Below are positions 1 to 10,651 of a stretch of 64,000 nt of DNA, one piece after another. The position numbers and the translations under genes were made by a program. The stretch spans positions 744,001 through 808,000 of the forward strand of contig NZ_CP038013.1 of assembly GCF_004379335.1 (NCBI RefSeq), read 5' to 3'. Source of the stretch: Spiroplasma gladiatoris. Lineage in GTDB: Bacteria > Bacillota_I > Bacilli_A > Mycoplasmatales > Mycoplasmataceae. Each line of letters starts with the position of its first letter. Position 1 is the first letter of the stretch. Below the pieces are notes generated by a model, which saw only the letters and a program-made list of their open reading frames with translations, was not told where the DNA came from and searched no databases.

Positions 1-199
1 TTTTTAAATTAATTTCTTTAATAAATCACTGACTATTTGCTTTAATAACTACATCTATATATAATTTATTTTTAATAATATCGAAGTCTTCTATTTCGAT
101 ATTATCTTTATTAAATGAATATTGCTTTTCAGGAGTTTGGAACAAAATTTCTTTTTCATCAAATGAAATGAATTGCCCTTTCATATATTGTTTAATCAT
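1..199 (-). CDS. Hypothetical protein, N-terminal part (runs off left edge)
   Basis: The frame starts with ATG at 199, preceded by a purine-rich ribosome site (AGAAAGGT), and stays open through the left edge of the window, giving at least 66 residues. It uses one TGA as Trp (Q-W near residue 57). The visible part begins MIKQYMKGQF, is rich in Lys, Ile, Asp and Glu and shows no membrane segment or signal peptide. I do not recognise a family. It lies downstream of the MBL-fold gene on the same strand, but a terminator separates them, so it probably has its own promoter in the AT-rich gap at 200-330. Confidence 0.6.
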
Positions 200-331
200 A
201 ATTGTTACCTTTCTTCTTTATTATTTATTATACATTTTTAATTTTTTAAAGTAGTCTATTTTTTATTAATAGTATTTTTTTAAATGTTATTTTTTTAAAT
301 TTTATTTTTTAAAATTATTTATTTAAATAAA

Positions 332-359
332 AAAACTCACACTAAATAATATGAGTTTT
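332..359 (-). terminator. Rho-independent terminator after the MBL-fold gene
   Basis: An 8-bp perfect stem (AAAACTCA / TGAGTTTT) has a 12-nt loop. Read on the minus strand it is followed by a T-rich tract. It lies about 20 nt past the stop codon at 378. Confidence 0.7.
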
Positions 360-377
360 AAAAAATACTATATAAAT

Positions 378-1517
378 CTATAAACTGTGATCATTTAAAT
401 ATGTTTCATAATCTGGTTTTTTTGAGTTAATACTACTTAAAAAATTTGGATTGGAAACTGTTGGTTCAAAATAATACTTATTATATGAACCGTTTTTAAA
501 AAATCGATACTCATATGAAGCGTTTTGGTGATCATAATCACTATTTTTTGCACCTTCTGCATTAACAAAATAATCATTTTTTTGCTTATCACTTGAAGAG
601 TTACTTAATACTTTTCCTGTTAAATATCGATTTTGACAGCTTGAAATATTAGAGTAAGCTTTTGCAGTTGGAAAAATATGATCTCCTCCTCATTCTCTAT
701 AAGATTTTTCATCCCCATTAGTTCCTGAAACATAACATATACTTGGGTTCACTTTTTTTACAAAGTTATTTGATAATGCATTTTTACTACCATGATGAGG
801 TACTTGATAAATATCAACTTTATAAAAGTTTGATTCTTTGTTTTTTAAAAGTCGATTTCCTAACTCTTGTTCTGCATCACCTGTGATTAAAATTGATTTT
901 GAATTAACTTTAAAATAAATTATTGCTGAAGCGTTATTTTCATCTTTTGAAGATAATCCTTTCATATAATTTAGTTCTGAATAACTTCAATTATAAAAAT
1001 CTATGTCTAAAAATCTATAAGTTTTTTCAAAATTATATAATTTTGTATTTGAATTTAAATAAATTTTTTCATTAATACTTGTTGATTTTTCACGATTAGA
1101 TACAAATCTATTTTTTAAACTATTACCATTTAAAGGTAAAACTAGATTATTAATTTTGAAATTTTTTGCAATAGCATCTAAATTTGCATAATGGTCACTG
1201 TGATTATGACTTATAAATACAGTTTCAATTTCTTCTACACCAGTTCACTTTAAAAAATTACTAGCAAATTGGTTAGTTTTATGTTTTCTACCTTTTCAAA
1301 TTGCAAATTGATCTAATCCAATTCCTGCATCAAATAAAATTGCTTTTGATCCAATTTTTAAATATGAAAATAAACCATTTCCAATCGATAAAGTATAGTA
1401 TGAAATTTGATTTTCTTCAATTGTATTTTCTTGAATTGTTTTATTACATGCAAAAGTATTTGAAAAAGTTATTGAAAATAATGAAATTGTTCCTAAAAAT
1501 GCAATTATTTTTTTCAT
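378..1517 (-). CDS. Metallo-beta-lactamase-fold hydrolase, ComEC/Rec2-type domain, lipoprotein
   Basis: The product is 379 residues. It starts with a lipoprotein signal ending in NTFAC (Cys near residue 24), so it is probably anchored outside the membrane. The MBL metal-binding motif HNHSDHY is near residue 100. Later come LITGDAEQE and VPHHGSKN, the arrangement seen in the C-terminal domain of ComEC/Rec2. The ComEC membrane channel is absent, so this is a free-standing secreted domain. In known ComEC proteins this domain is thought to degrade one DNA strand; a nuclease or phosphodiesterase role here is inference. Several TGA codons are read as Trp. The ATG at 1517 follows AGGATAAT, but only 16 bp upstream lies the transposase stop codon of the inserted IS, so the native promoter is now on the far side of the IS. 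Confidence 0.8.
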
Positions 1518-1524
1518 ATTATCC
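1495..1524. repeat. Left target-site duplication of IS copy 1 (30 bp)
   Basis: It is identical to 3004-3033 on the other side of the element. The duplicated segment holds the ribosome site, start codon and first codons of the MBL-fold gene. One further base (t) also matches on the IS side, so the exact edge is uncertain by 1 bp. Confidence 0.9.
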
Positions 1525-3003
1525 TGTCAATAACTAATTAATTTTTCCTAAAACTTTATTTTTTGAGTTTTTATAAAAGATTCAATTAGTATACTTTCAA
1601 GGACTGCTTGTTTTTATTGGCTTATAAATTTTATTTATCTCAGCCGGGTTTTTATTTTCATACACCTCTTTATAAGTAGAATTTTGTAATACTTCTAATA
1701 AAGGCATTCATTCGCTATATGAGTTTGAATATAGTTTTCCGTCAAATGTCTCAACAACCATTATTTTTGTTTTATTTTTATAAAAAACTGGTTCTCCATT
1801 TGAATGTGGAATATAGTACTTATTTTGGTATTTTATAGTTGAACCCTTATTTACGGTTCTTTCAAATCTTCTAGATAAATAAAAATCTATATTTTTAGTT
1901 TCTTCAAAAAATCTAAAAGAATTAGTGATATTCTCTATTTGAAGGGAAAACTGTGAATTATATTTATCTATATATTCATCTAAAAACAAATTAGCTTGGT
2001 TTATAGTTGATATATTATTTTCTTTAAGTTCCTTTGGTAGGCGATCTTGAAGTGTATTTCACAACCTTTCAATACGGCCTTTAGTTTGTGGAACGCTAGA
2101 TGTTGTTAATTTTATTCCTAAGTTGTGACACAAAAATCCGTATTGTGTTAAGGAGTCAGAATGTAGATCTGACTCCTTTTCTTTTGGACTTCAAAATACC
2201 GTTCTTTTGTCTGTCAATATTTCTTTAGGAATCCCATAGTTAAGAAAAACTTTCTTTGTGATATTGTAATAACCCATAAGAGTTTCTTCAGTGTCAAAAT
2301 ATAAAGCCAATATTTTGCCAGTAGCATCATCAATAAAACCATGTAGATATCATTTTTCTTCTTTAATTCAGTAATGTACAGAAGCATCTGTTTGCAACCT
2401 TTCTCCAAACTCAGTTTTTCTATGTTGCATTGGATGACTATTTTCAATACTTAATAAAGTATTTAAATATTCTTTTTTTTCTATATTTTTTATATTTTGA
2501 TTTTTTAAACTGTAAGCTATTTTTTGTTTAATTATTTTTTTAGTTACTTTATGTATTCTTGGAGAATACATGTTATTTTCCTTTAATAAACTAAGTAAAT
2601 ATGTATACGAAACTTTTATATTATAATTTTCTAGCAACTTTTCTTGAAAGTGTTTGTAATTGTAATCACAAAATTCATCTTTATATAATTTAATTATTTT
2701 TTGACTAATATCACTGCTTATTCTTCTGCAAGACAATCTGCCAGTGTTCTTATGAATAAAAGCTATGTAACCATTTTTTTTATATTTATTAATTAATATA
2801 TTTACATTTCTAATTGTTTGACATAACTTTATAGAAGCTGACTCTTTTGTTATTTTTTGATCTATAACGTCTTTGATAATTTCCATTCTCTTTTTTTCAT
2901 TCATTTTTAAATATCTCCTCATTTTAAACCTCCCAATAAAATAATTATAGTTTGGGAAATTTTAATTTGTTATATATAAGGAAAATATCATATGTTATTG
3001 ACA
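1525..3003 (-). mobile_element. Insertion sequence, IS1202-type (ISNCY group), copy 1
   Basis: The element is 1479 bp, bounded by perfect 10-bp outer inverted repeats (TGTCAATAAC at 1525, GTTATTGACA ending at 3003) that extend imperfectly to about 25 bp and share TTTTCCT. It carries one DDE transposase and makes a 30-bp target duplication. It matches the copy at 49651-51129 in length and in all but about four bases that I noticed, so both moved recently. The IS1202 group of pneumococci is known for about 23-bp imperfect ends and an unusually long duplication (27 bp), which fits well. The family assignment rests on the transposase N-terminus and the long duplication, not on a database search. 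Confidence 0.9.
1534..2922 (-). CDS. IS1202-type DDE transposase
   Basis: The product is 462 residues in one uninterrupted frame when TGA is Trp. The N-terminus (EKKRMEIIKDVI, then KYKKNGYIAFIHKNTGR) is a helix-turn-helix region typical of ISNCY/IS1202 transposases. The rve-like catalytic core follows: first Asp in LQTDASVHYW, a second in EILTDKRTVF, and Glu in TKGRIERLWN. The start at 2922 has a strong GGGAGG site 6 nt upstream. A second Met at 2904 also has an AGGAG upstream, giving a product 6 residues shorter. The stop codon lies 16 bp before the MBL-fold start codon on the same strand, so read-through could drive that gene. Confidence 0.9.
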
Positions 3004-3033
3004 AAAAATGCAATTATTTTTTTCATATTATCC
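3004..3033. repeat. Right target-site duplication of IS copy 1 (30 bp)
   Basis: It is a perfect copy of 1495-1524. On the minus strand it still carries AGGATAAT, the ATG and the first codons of the MBL-fold gene, which run into the IS and stop after about 18 codons. The real promoter of the MBL-fold gene should lie beyond it, between 3034 and about 3150. Confidence 0.88.
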
Positions 3034-3225
3034 TTTCTCTCTTACTATTTTTATTTTAATATTCTTATAAAACTTACTTTATAAGTATTTTATTCTAAAA
3101 TAATTCATATTTAAAAATTTATTCATAGAGATTAAAAAATATAATAAATTTAATAATGAAAAAAATATTCAAAGACTTTAATTTAAAATTTTTTTGTAGT
3201 TTAAAAATGATAGAAAGATAAAGAT

Positions 3226-4260
3226 ATGTCAAAAAAAATAAAAAAATATACTTATAACTTATCAAGAATTATTTTGACCATTATTTTATTTCCAATTATT
3301 TATTTTAAGTCAAAAAATTGTTTTAACAGCTTTAAAGATTTTTGTTATACTTATCCTCGATTTGGCAAGTATACAGGAGATAGTAAATATTATCAATTAA
3401 TACCAACCTTAACAAACACTTTAGAATATCATTATTGAGATCTTAAAAAAATGAACTTAAATTTTGAATCTTTTAAAGCAGAAGAAATTGTAGAATATGA
3501 TATTAAAACTAAAAAAGGAAATATTAGTTGTATTAAAGCAACTGTTGATAACTCTAAAAAATGAGTATTTGGATTACACGGTTGAACAGAAGATAAATTT
3601 TTAGGACTAAGATTAGTTAACCATTTTTACAAACAAGGTTATAACATCTTAACATTTGATTCATTTGCTCATGGAAAAAGCTATGGCCAATATACAGATA
3701 TTGGTTATTCATGTGTTGAAATGATAGATGAAATCATAACCGATTTAAAAAAAGAATATATAATTGAATCAATTGGATTAATCGGAAATAGTATGGGTGC
3801 ATCTACTTCAGTTTTATATTCTCAATTTGGACGTTATCAAGATTTAATTAAATGAGTAGTTTCAGATTGTGGATTTAGTAGTATTAAACTACAATATCGC
3901 TACTATATTCAAAATAACTATTTTAAAAAACCTTGATGATTAGTGAGTTTAGGATATACTAAAAAGTTTAGTAAATTAACAAAAACAAATCAAAACAAAT
4001 ATAATTTATTAAAATATATGAATTTAAATAAAGATATTCCAATATTTTTTGTTCATGGCCAAGGTGATACTTTTATTGATTATCAAATGAGTTGAGATAT
4101 GTATAATCAAAAAATTAAATTTGAAACTAATAAAAAAAGTGAAATTTGAACACCAGAAGGCTCAGAACATGTTTATATGATAAGTGATTATTATGATCAA
4201 TATTTATCTAAAACTTTAAACTTTGCAAAAGAAAGTGAGAAAAATATAAATGAAAAATAA
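3226..4260 (+). CDS. Alpha/beta hydrolase, membrane-anchored
   Basis: The product is 344 residues. A single hydrophobic segment near residues 12-28 (IILTIILFPIIYF) suggests an N-terminal anchor. The hydrolase fold follows: oxyanion region VFGLHGWTEDK, nucleophile elbow GNSMGAS, acid in FFVHGQGDTF and catalytic His in GSEHVYM. The family contains esterases, lipases and peptidases; the substrate cannot be read from sequence. Several Trp are TGA. The ATG at 3226 has a weak AGAAAGATAAAG site. The gene overlaps the following permease by 11 nt, so the two are probably co-transcribed. A TATAAT-like box at 3140-3145 could be the promoter. Confidence 0.85.
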
Positions 4261-5644
4261 AAAGATGGGCTTTTGAACAGTTATAGCAATGACTTTAACT
4301 GCAACAATTGGAACTAGTATTATTTTAACTTATGGAAGTGTATTTGCTTTAAGTCAAAACAATCCATTATTAATGATATTTGCATGAATTATTGGAGGAA
4401 TTATAATTTTACCTGAAACTTTTATAATGGTAGAACCAACAATTTCTTTTAAAGAAAATGGAACAGCATATAGTTGATTAAGAAGAGCGAATTGAAAAGT
4501 TATGGCTTTTTGATTAGGATGAGTTTTAATGCTGTTTGTATCAGCTGTTGCAATAGCAACCGCTAGTTTAGCAATTACAAATATTATTAAAGAATTTTCA
4601 GGATATGAAAATGAATATGTTTGAAAATTTGTATCAATTTTAATATTATTTACTATTGGAGGTAGTCAAATATTTATTAGAAACTTTAGTTATAATAGTC
4701 AAATTGTATTTCTTGTTATTAAAAGTTTACCAATTTTATTTATTTTAATATTAGCTTTAGTTTATGGAGTAAATGATGATTTATTAAGTTCTAATGCTAT
4801 GAAACAAAACTTAAAAGATGCTTATATTGGAGGATCGCTATTAATTCCTGCAATTACTATGACTATGTTTTCGTATTCAGGAACTGAAATTCCAACTTAT
4901 GTAGCAGCAGATACAAAAGATCCTGAAAAAACTACTCCAAGAGTTATTTTTGCTGGAGTAATTATAGTTACAGTCGTTTATATAGTTTATGCAGTTGCAA
5001 TTTTATCAATAAGTAATATTGGAGATAATAAAATATTAAATGTTTTTGCCAATACTCCAAAATGAGCAAAAATTGTATTTAACTCAATTGCAATAATTTT
5101 ATTTATAGGAGCAATTAACTCTTATTTAGTTTATCAAACAGTTTTAGTTAAAAAAATGGCAGAAGAAAAAGATTTATCTAAACACTTTTTAAAAAATTCA
5201 AAATTCTCAGATAAACCACTTAATTCAATGTTACTTTTAATGTTATTAGCAACTGTTTATATTATTTTTAATGATATTAGAGATTTATTAGGGTACTTTT
5301 CTCTTGCAGTTAGCGCTTTAAAAACATTAATGACAACAAATGTAATTTATTTAAGAATCAAAGATAAAGAGTATAAAAAAATATATAAAGATTGATTATT
5401 TTATACTTTTGCTGCATTTTCTTATTTAGCTTGTATATTAACATTAGTTGGATCGTTTATGTTATTACTTATGGGAATAAAAACAGAAGATATTTGAAAA
5501 CCAATTGTGATGATTCTAATAGTTATTTTAATTATTCCAGTAGGATTTTTAAAATTTCATATTCAAAAAAAATTAGAAAATAAAAAATTACAACAAGTAG
5601 AAAATGATAATAAAAACCAAAAAGAAGTTACAAATAACAAATAA
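4250..5644 (+). CDS. APC-superfamily amino acid permease
   Basis: The product is 464 residues with about 12 predicted membrane segments. The N-terminus (MGFWTVIAMTLTATIGTSI) is the usual first helix of APC transporters, where small residues line the substrate site. The middle holds SYSGTEIPTYVAADTKDPEKT, typical of the amino acid/polyamine/organocation family (the motif after helix 6), and it has a charged C-terminal tail of about 35 residues. It would import an amino acid by secondary transport, and the specific amino acid is unknown. Its start overlaps the end of the hydrolase gene by 11 nt, and it ends in a strong terminator shared with the convergent FtsX gene. Confidence 0.85.
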
Positions 5645-5675
5645 AAAATCATACCTAGTTAGGTATGATTTTTTA
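5643..5675. terminator. Bidirectional rho-independent terminator
   Basis: A perfect stem (ATCATACCT / AGGTATGAT, extended by A/T pairs) has a 4-nt loop agtt and A/T runs on both sides. It lies between the converging permease and FtsX genes and overlaps both stop codons. Confidence 0.85.
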
Positions 5676-6998
5676 TTTTACAATTTTATTTTTTAAATCT
5701 ATTTTAATTAAAAAGTAAGAAAGACTTAATAAGTTCACTAGAACTAAAATTACAAAATTTAATAATAAAAAAGCTTTTATATCTCCATAAAATTTAAAAG
5801 TACTAAAATTATTAACACTATACATACAAACAAAAAAACTATAAATAATTAAATTAATTATTAATGTAAAAATTGAAATAAAAAGACTTGTATTAAATAA
5901 CAATAAAAATATTTTACTTTTTGTATAACCTACTTTTCTTAAAATTATAAATTCTTTTTTTCTTTCAAAAAAATACAGTATTAAAGAATTGGTAAATATT
6001 AAAAAACTAAAAGAAAATATTACAACTAATAATAAATAAGATATATAAATAGAGTTATAATTTTCTTTATTACTTTCTGGCATAAAAGTTGTTAATGATA
6101 CAACATAAGAACTAAACATCAAACAAGTTAACAGTAAAGTAATTGGAAAAATTAATTTATCACAATTCTTTAAAATAGATCCAAAAATTATTTTACAATT
6201 ATAATTTTTAATCTTTAAATATAAAGTCTTTGTAACAAAACTTAGTAAGTACTTTCCAAAAAAACTAAAACTAATTAAAAAATTAATGATTGCTAAAACT
6301 ATCAAACCAATTCCTAAGTCCCCTTCCATTGTGTATTGATTCCCAACAATTGCAAAACTTATTAATAAAAAAATAATTGCAAATATACTTTTAAAAACTA
6401 GTACTTTTTTATTTTCTTTTGCTTTAAGTTCTTTTTTTAAAGTTATATTTATATTTTTCAAACCTATTGTTGCAAAAAAAGTTATAGCAATGATTACAAA
6501 TATTGTAATTAAAATATAAACTCATTGAAACTGAAACTCTTTAAATATTTTAAAGTTATTTTCAATCACATTTTTTGATTTTAAAAAATCTAACAATTTA
6601 TTTGCAATTGGGTTTGCTAAAAATACAGATATAAAAATAGTTATAAATGAAATTATAAATATTTCTAAAAAAATATACATTTTGATTCTTAACGAACTAA
6701 ATCCAATTATTCTTAATAAAATAAATTCTTTTAATCTTAATTTTATAGAAAGATTAATTATGCTGTACAAAGATAATATTGAAATAAAAAATGTAATTGC
6801 TACTAGTCCATTAAAAAATGTTAAAGGTTGAATAGCATCATTAATATTAAGTTTTTCTTTGTTAAAAATAACATAAATACTATTTGATAATAATAAACTA
6901 AAAGTAGATGAAAAAATTGATGTTAACATTAAAGCAAAAAACACTCCTATAAAAAATTTAAAATTACTTTTAAATTGTTTAAAAAATATATTTAACAT
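5673..6998 (-). CDS. ABC transporter permease, FtsX-like
   Basis: The product is 441 residues, read through one TGA (Trp near residue 159). It has two sets of membrane segments, each followed by the short helix signature of FtsX/MacB permeases (KLRLKEFILLRIIGFS near residue 90, FERKKEFIILRKVGYTKSKI near residue 345). That is the duplicated form of the family. It starts 1 nt after the stop of the ATPase gene, so the two are translated together and should form one transporter. Such pairs export peptides or lipids or work as peptide-sensing systems; no sensor kinase is visible nearby. The large extracellular domain of MacB is missing. Confidence 0.82.
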
Positions 6999-6999
6999 A

Positions 7000-7710
7000 T
7001 TAGTTTTTTAAATAACTTTCTAAAATTTTTTTATCTATATTTTTTTCTAAGAGTTTTAGTTTTTTATCTTTTATAAGAATAATTTGATCTGCTTTAAGTG
7101 CCACATTTGGATCATGTGTTACTATAAATAAAGTTTTTTCAAAAGCTAATGCATTTTCAATTAATAAATCAATAACATTTTCACTACTCTTAATGTCTAA
7201 TGCTCCAGTTGGTTCATCTGCAAAAATTATTTGGTTATTTCCAATTAAAGCTCTTGCTATTGCAACTCTTTGTTGTTCTCCTCCAGATAAACTTGTTATA
7301 TTTTGTTTTTCTAATTTTATTAAATCTAAACTTTTTATTATTTGTTCATACTTTTTATTGTCAATTTTTATTTTATTCAAAGTACTATTTATTAAGATGT
7401 TTTCTTTAATGTTTAAATAATCAATTAGATTATATTCTTGAAAAATATATGCAATATTTAAACTTCTAAACTTTGTTAGTTTAGGTTCTTTTAACTTTGT
7501 AATATCTGTGCCTTCTATTATTACAGAACCAGAACTTGGTTTATCAAGTCCTGACAAAATATTTAAAAAAGTAGTTTTACCAGATCCTGATAAACCCATT
7601 ATTACAATTACTTGCTTTTTTTTAAAGCTAATTGAAGTTTCTTCTAAAATCGGTGTATTATTTATTATTTTTTTTACATTAATTAATGTAAAAGAATTAT
7701 CTTTACTCAT
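7000..7710 (-). CDS. ABC transporter ATP-binding protein (LolD/MacB-type)
   Basis: The product is 236 residues with a complete ATPase set: Walker A GLSGSGKTT near residue 39, Q-loop YIFQEYNL, signature LSGGEQQR, Walker B IIFADEP and H-loop VTHD. The sequence after Walker B (TGALD) is usual for the LolD/MacB group that partners FtsX-like permeases, matching the downstream gene. The ATG at 7710 has a good AAGGAG site. Its stop is 1 nt before the permease start. Confidence 0.9.
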   Translation of the reverse strand: MSKDNSFTLINVKKIINNTPILEETSISFKKKQVIVIMGLSGSGKTTFLNILSGLDKPSSGSVIIEGTDITKLKEPKLTKFRSLNIAYIFQEYNLIDYLNIKENILINSTLNKIKIDNKKYEQIIKSLDLIKLEKQNITSLSGGEQQRVAIARALIGNNQIIFADEPTGALDIKSSENVIDLLIENALAFEKTLFIVTHDPNVALKADQIILIKDKKLKLLEKNIDKKILESYLKN

Positions 7711-7803
7711 ATTATTCTCCTTAATTAAATAAAATTTTTAGAAATTAAATTTTAAACCTTTCATTATTAATAAATTCTTTTTAACTGTATTTAGTAAATT
7801 ATC

Positions 7804-9926
7804 TTATTTAGTATTTACATTTAAACAATTAATCAGATTAAAGCAGTTATTTACAAAATCATTATCACTAATTTGAATATTCTTTTGTGTTTTAAATTTT
7901 ATAACTTTTTTTATTAAACTATTTAATGCCTCGTTGTCTAAATGTAATTCATAAATGTATTTATTTTTTAAGTTAAATAAACAAAATTTATAATCTCTAT
8001 ATATCTCATAATCTGAGTTATTATTGATAATAAAATTATAGGTCAAAAGTTGTAAGTAGTGCTCCATTTCTAACTTATCAACATATTTAAATTCTCATAC
8101 TACTTTTTTTCTATATCAATGCAGTCAATAAATCGACTCAATTCTAATGTATCAGATAAATATGATACGGGAACTTCAAATAAACAATTTTTGCTTAATA
8201 ATTTTTCAAATATTTTATTGGAAGCATATTTTTGTTCTTCACTAATTCAATTCATATCTTTAATTTGATTAATTCTATAAAACTTACCTTCATTTAATGC
8301 GTGTAAAAATACGACTAATTCTAGCAAATTTAATTTTTTATCATCATAAGATTTAATAATATTTTTAATCCTAGTTTTTTGTCTTTTTAATAATTTGATA
8401 ATATTATTTTCTTCTTTTTTAAGTTCAATTTGCTCATAAAGATCTTTAAAGTAGTTTATTATTTCTTTTATATAACCATTATCATTTTGAAAATATAGTG
8501 GGAAAAATATTCCATTAATTGAACTTACATTTTCTAAATATTGAATTTGTTTATCCTTTTTAATTTTTGTAAAATGTACTAAGTTATTTAAACCTTTAAT
8601 AGTATAATCACATTTTAGATTAGATATATTTTTTTTAATATTTGAAAAATCTTCTAATATATTAATTAAATTAAAATTATTAAATAAAGATGTGACATTT
8701 GTTATGATTTTTTCATTGTAGTTTTGAACTAATTGTTTATTAGTTATTTGTTTATTTAATTCAAGTCATAGATTTTTAAAATTTTCATCAACATTAAATT
8801 TTAAGTATGAATTGATTTTAGTTTTACTTAAAAAATTAGCTGCTTTATTCTTATAATGATTTATTATAATTGTTTGATGTGTAGCTCTTGATAAAGCAAC
8901 ATAATGTAGGTTAGTTGGTTTATTGCTGTCTTCATTTTTAGCAAAGTAATCAAAATAATCATTATTAAAATTAAATACGATTACAAGTTTTTTTTCTCTA
9001 CCTTTTGATTTATGAATTGTAGAGACAATTATTTTATTCTTAGATTCTTCTTTGTTAATTTCATTAGACTTAGAATTAGTCATATGAATTAAATGACCTT
9101 TATTTGATAAATATCCAATAAACTGATTTAATGGTGAACTTGGACTATTGTTCAAAGTATTTGATAAAATAAATATTTCATCATCTTTATAATTGGAAAT
9201 ATAATTAATTATTGAACTATAAAGTTTTTCTTGTTCGAATACATTACAAACTAAATAAACAAATGAGTCTTTAGATTTTTTTGTACTTTTAATAAAGTTT
9301 TTTTCTTTAAAGTAAACATCATTTAAAAATTTTGCATTTTGACTTGTAATTCTATAACTTGTTGAAAGTTTTTTTGTTACTCATTGTCTTTTATTTAAGT
9401 TAAATGTCAAGTTTGCAAAACTTAAATATCGATTATCCGATCCTTTATAACCATATATTGCTTGTCGTGAATCTCCTAATATAATTATTTGCGATTCTCT
9501 TAGTTTAAAATAAATTATTCTTATTAATATTTCATATAAAACTTTATCTAAGTCTTGTGCTTCATCTATTATAATACAATCATAATTTTCTATATTTCCT
9601 ACTAACTTATACTCATTATTTATAATTGAATTTAGTTTACTATCATTATTAATTTCTCCAACTTAATTATAGCAATGACCAAAAAAAGAATGAAAAGTGT
9701 ATGATTTAATATTTGTTAATCCTAGTTTTTCGATTTTATGATTATTATCTGATGATAAATCTTTATTAAAAGTTAAAAGTAAAAATTTCTTATTTAAACA
9801 ATTTTTTGCTAAATATAAACACGTTGTAGTCTTTCCACTCCCAGCAACTGCTTCTATTTTTAAGTTTTTACCTTCTTTTAAAGACTTTAAAATACTAACT
9901 TGTTCATCACTTGGTATAAAACTCAT
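7804..9926 (-). pseudogene. Superfamily I helicase-nuclease (UvrD-like), broken by a nonsense codon and a frameshift
   Basis: The ancestral product was about 707 residues. Helicase motifs appear in order: I (AGSGKTTT), II (IIDEAQDLD), III (ILGDSRQAIYGYKGSD), IV-like (LSTSYRIT), V (STIHKSKGREK) and VI (HYVALSRATH). A C-terminal piece reads WEFKYVDKLEMEHYLQLLTY, a RecB/PD-(D/E)XK-type nuclease signature. Two defects are visible. The first is an in-frame TAA at 9663-9665 that cuts the protein after 87 residues. The second is a run of seven T at 8104-8110 where one base is missing, shifting the frame before the nuclease motif. The rest of the frame is open, so decay is recent. Known relatives act in DNA repair or phage defence. 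The ATG at 9926 has a GGAG site. Confidence 0.82.
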
Positions 9927-10092
9927 TTTTTTACTCCATTTTATCTTTAAAATTTAAATATTTACTTAAATATTACTATAAAAGAAAAAATAAACCAAAT
10001 TTATAACTAGATTAAATAGAGCGACATATTAATTATCATTCTGTTTTGTTAAAGTATAAATTTAGTTTATTTTTAACAAAAATATTTTATCA

Positions 10093-10550
10093 TTAACCGG
10101 CATTATAATGTAATTGATAGTTGCTAGTTTTATAATGAAATTCTCTGCCATTATCTCATGAAATATAATAGTCAACAAAACCTTGTAATTTAAAATCATA
10201 AAGATTATTAATTACTAATTTTCATTCTTTATCAATATACTCAAAACTTCATTTTGATTAAAGAAATATACAGTTGAACTATTATTTACTGAGTTTTGGC
10301 TTCTTACAAATTCACATCAATTTTATAGTAATTATTGATTAAGCCTTCATAGTTTTTTGTTTTTAAAATAGAAGCTTGTGTATTATTTTTTGTTATCAAC
10401 GGACTTGATTGAAAGTATAGTTGGCATTTTTTATTTTAAGTGAACTAATAGCTTTATCAGTTTTTGCATGAAATATCCATACCCTAAACCAAGAGTTGCT
10501 AAAAATAATACAAAATAACTTGATACTAAAATAATAATAATTTTATTCAT
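10093..10550 (-). pseudogene. Small secreted or membrane protein gene, scrambled by several frameshifts
   Basis: An ATG at 10550 with a GAGAAAAGAT site begins MNKIIIILVSSYFVLFLATL, a clear hydrophobic N-terminus. The sequence then continues only by changing frame several times: TDKAISSLKIKNANYTF, then ITKNNTQASILKTKNYEG, then EYIDKEWKLVINNLYDFKLQ and FVDYYISWDNGREFHYKTS, ending at a stop at 10093. All pieces are on one strand, in order, with mollicute-like composition, which supports a decayed gene of about 150 residues. Family unknown. It lies beside the broken helicase gene. Confidence 0.5.
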
Positions 10551-10620
10551 ATCTTTTCTCTTTTTTTGATTAACAATACAAAAAATTATAAATATTTTTT
10601 AGATAATACTACTATTAGTG

Positions 10621-10651
10621 TTAAAAAAATAATGAGATTTCTCATTATTTT
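10621..10651 (-). terminator. Rho-independent terminator of the sugar operon
   Basis: The stem AAATAATGAGA / TCTCATTATTT (10627-10637, 10640-10650) is followed on the minus strand by seven T. The stop codon of the kinase gene is inside the hairpin. Confidence 0.8.

Noticed and set aside
2214-2447. Second open frame inside the transposase gene, possibly a frameshifted orfB
   Set aside because: When TGA is Trp, the transposase is one continuous frame containing all three catalytic acids, so no frameshift product is needed.
7193-7732. Plus-strand open frames opposite the ABC ATPase
   Set aside because: They are antisense shadows of a strongly conserved ATPase, have no ribosome site and would need unusual composition.
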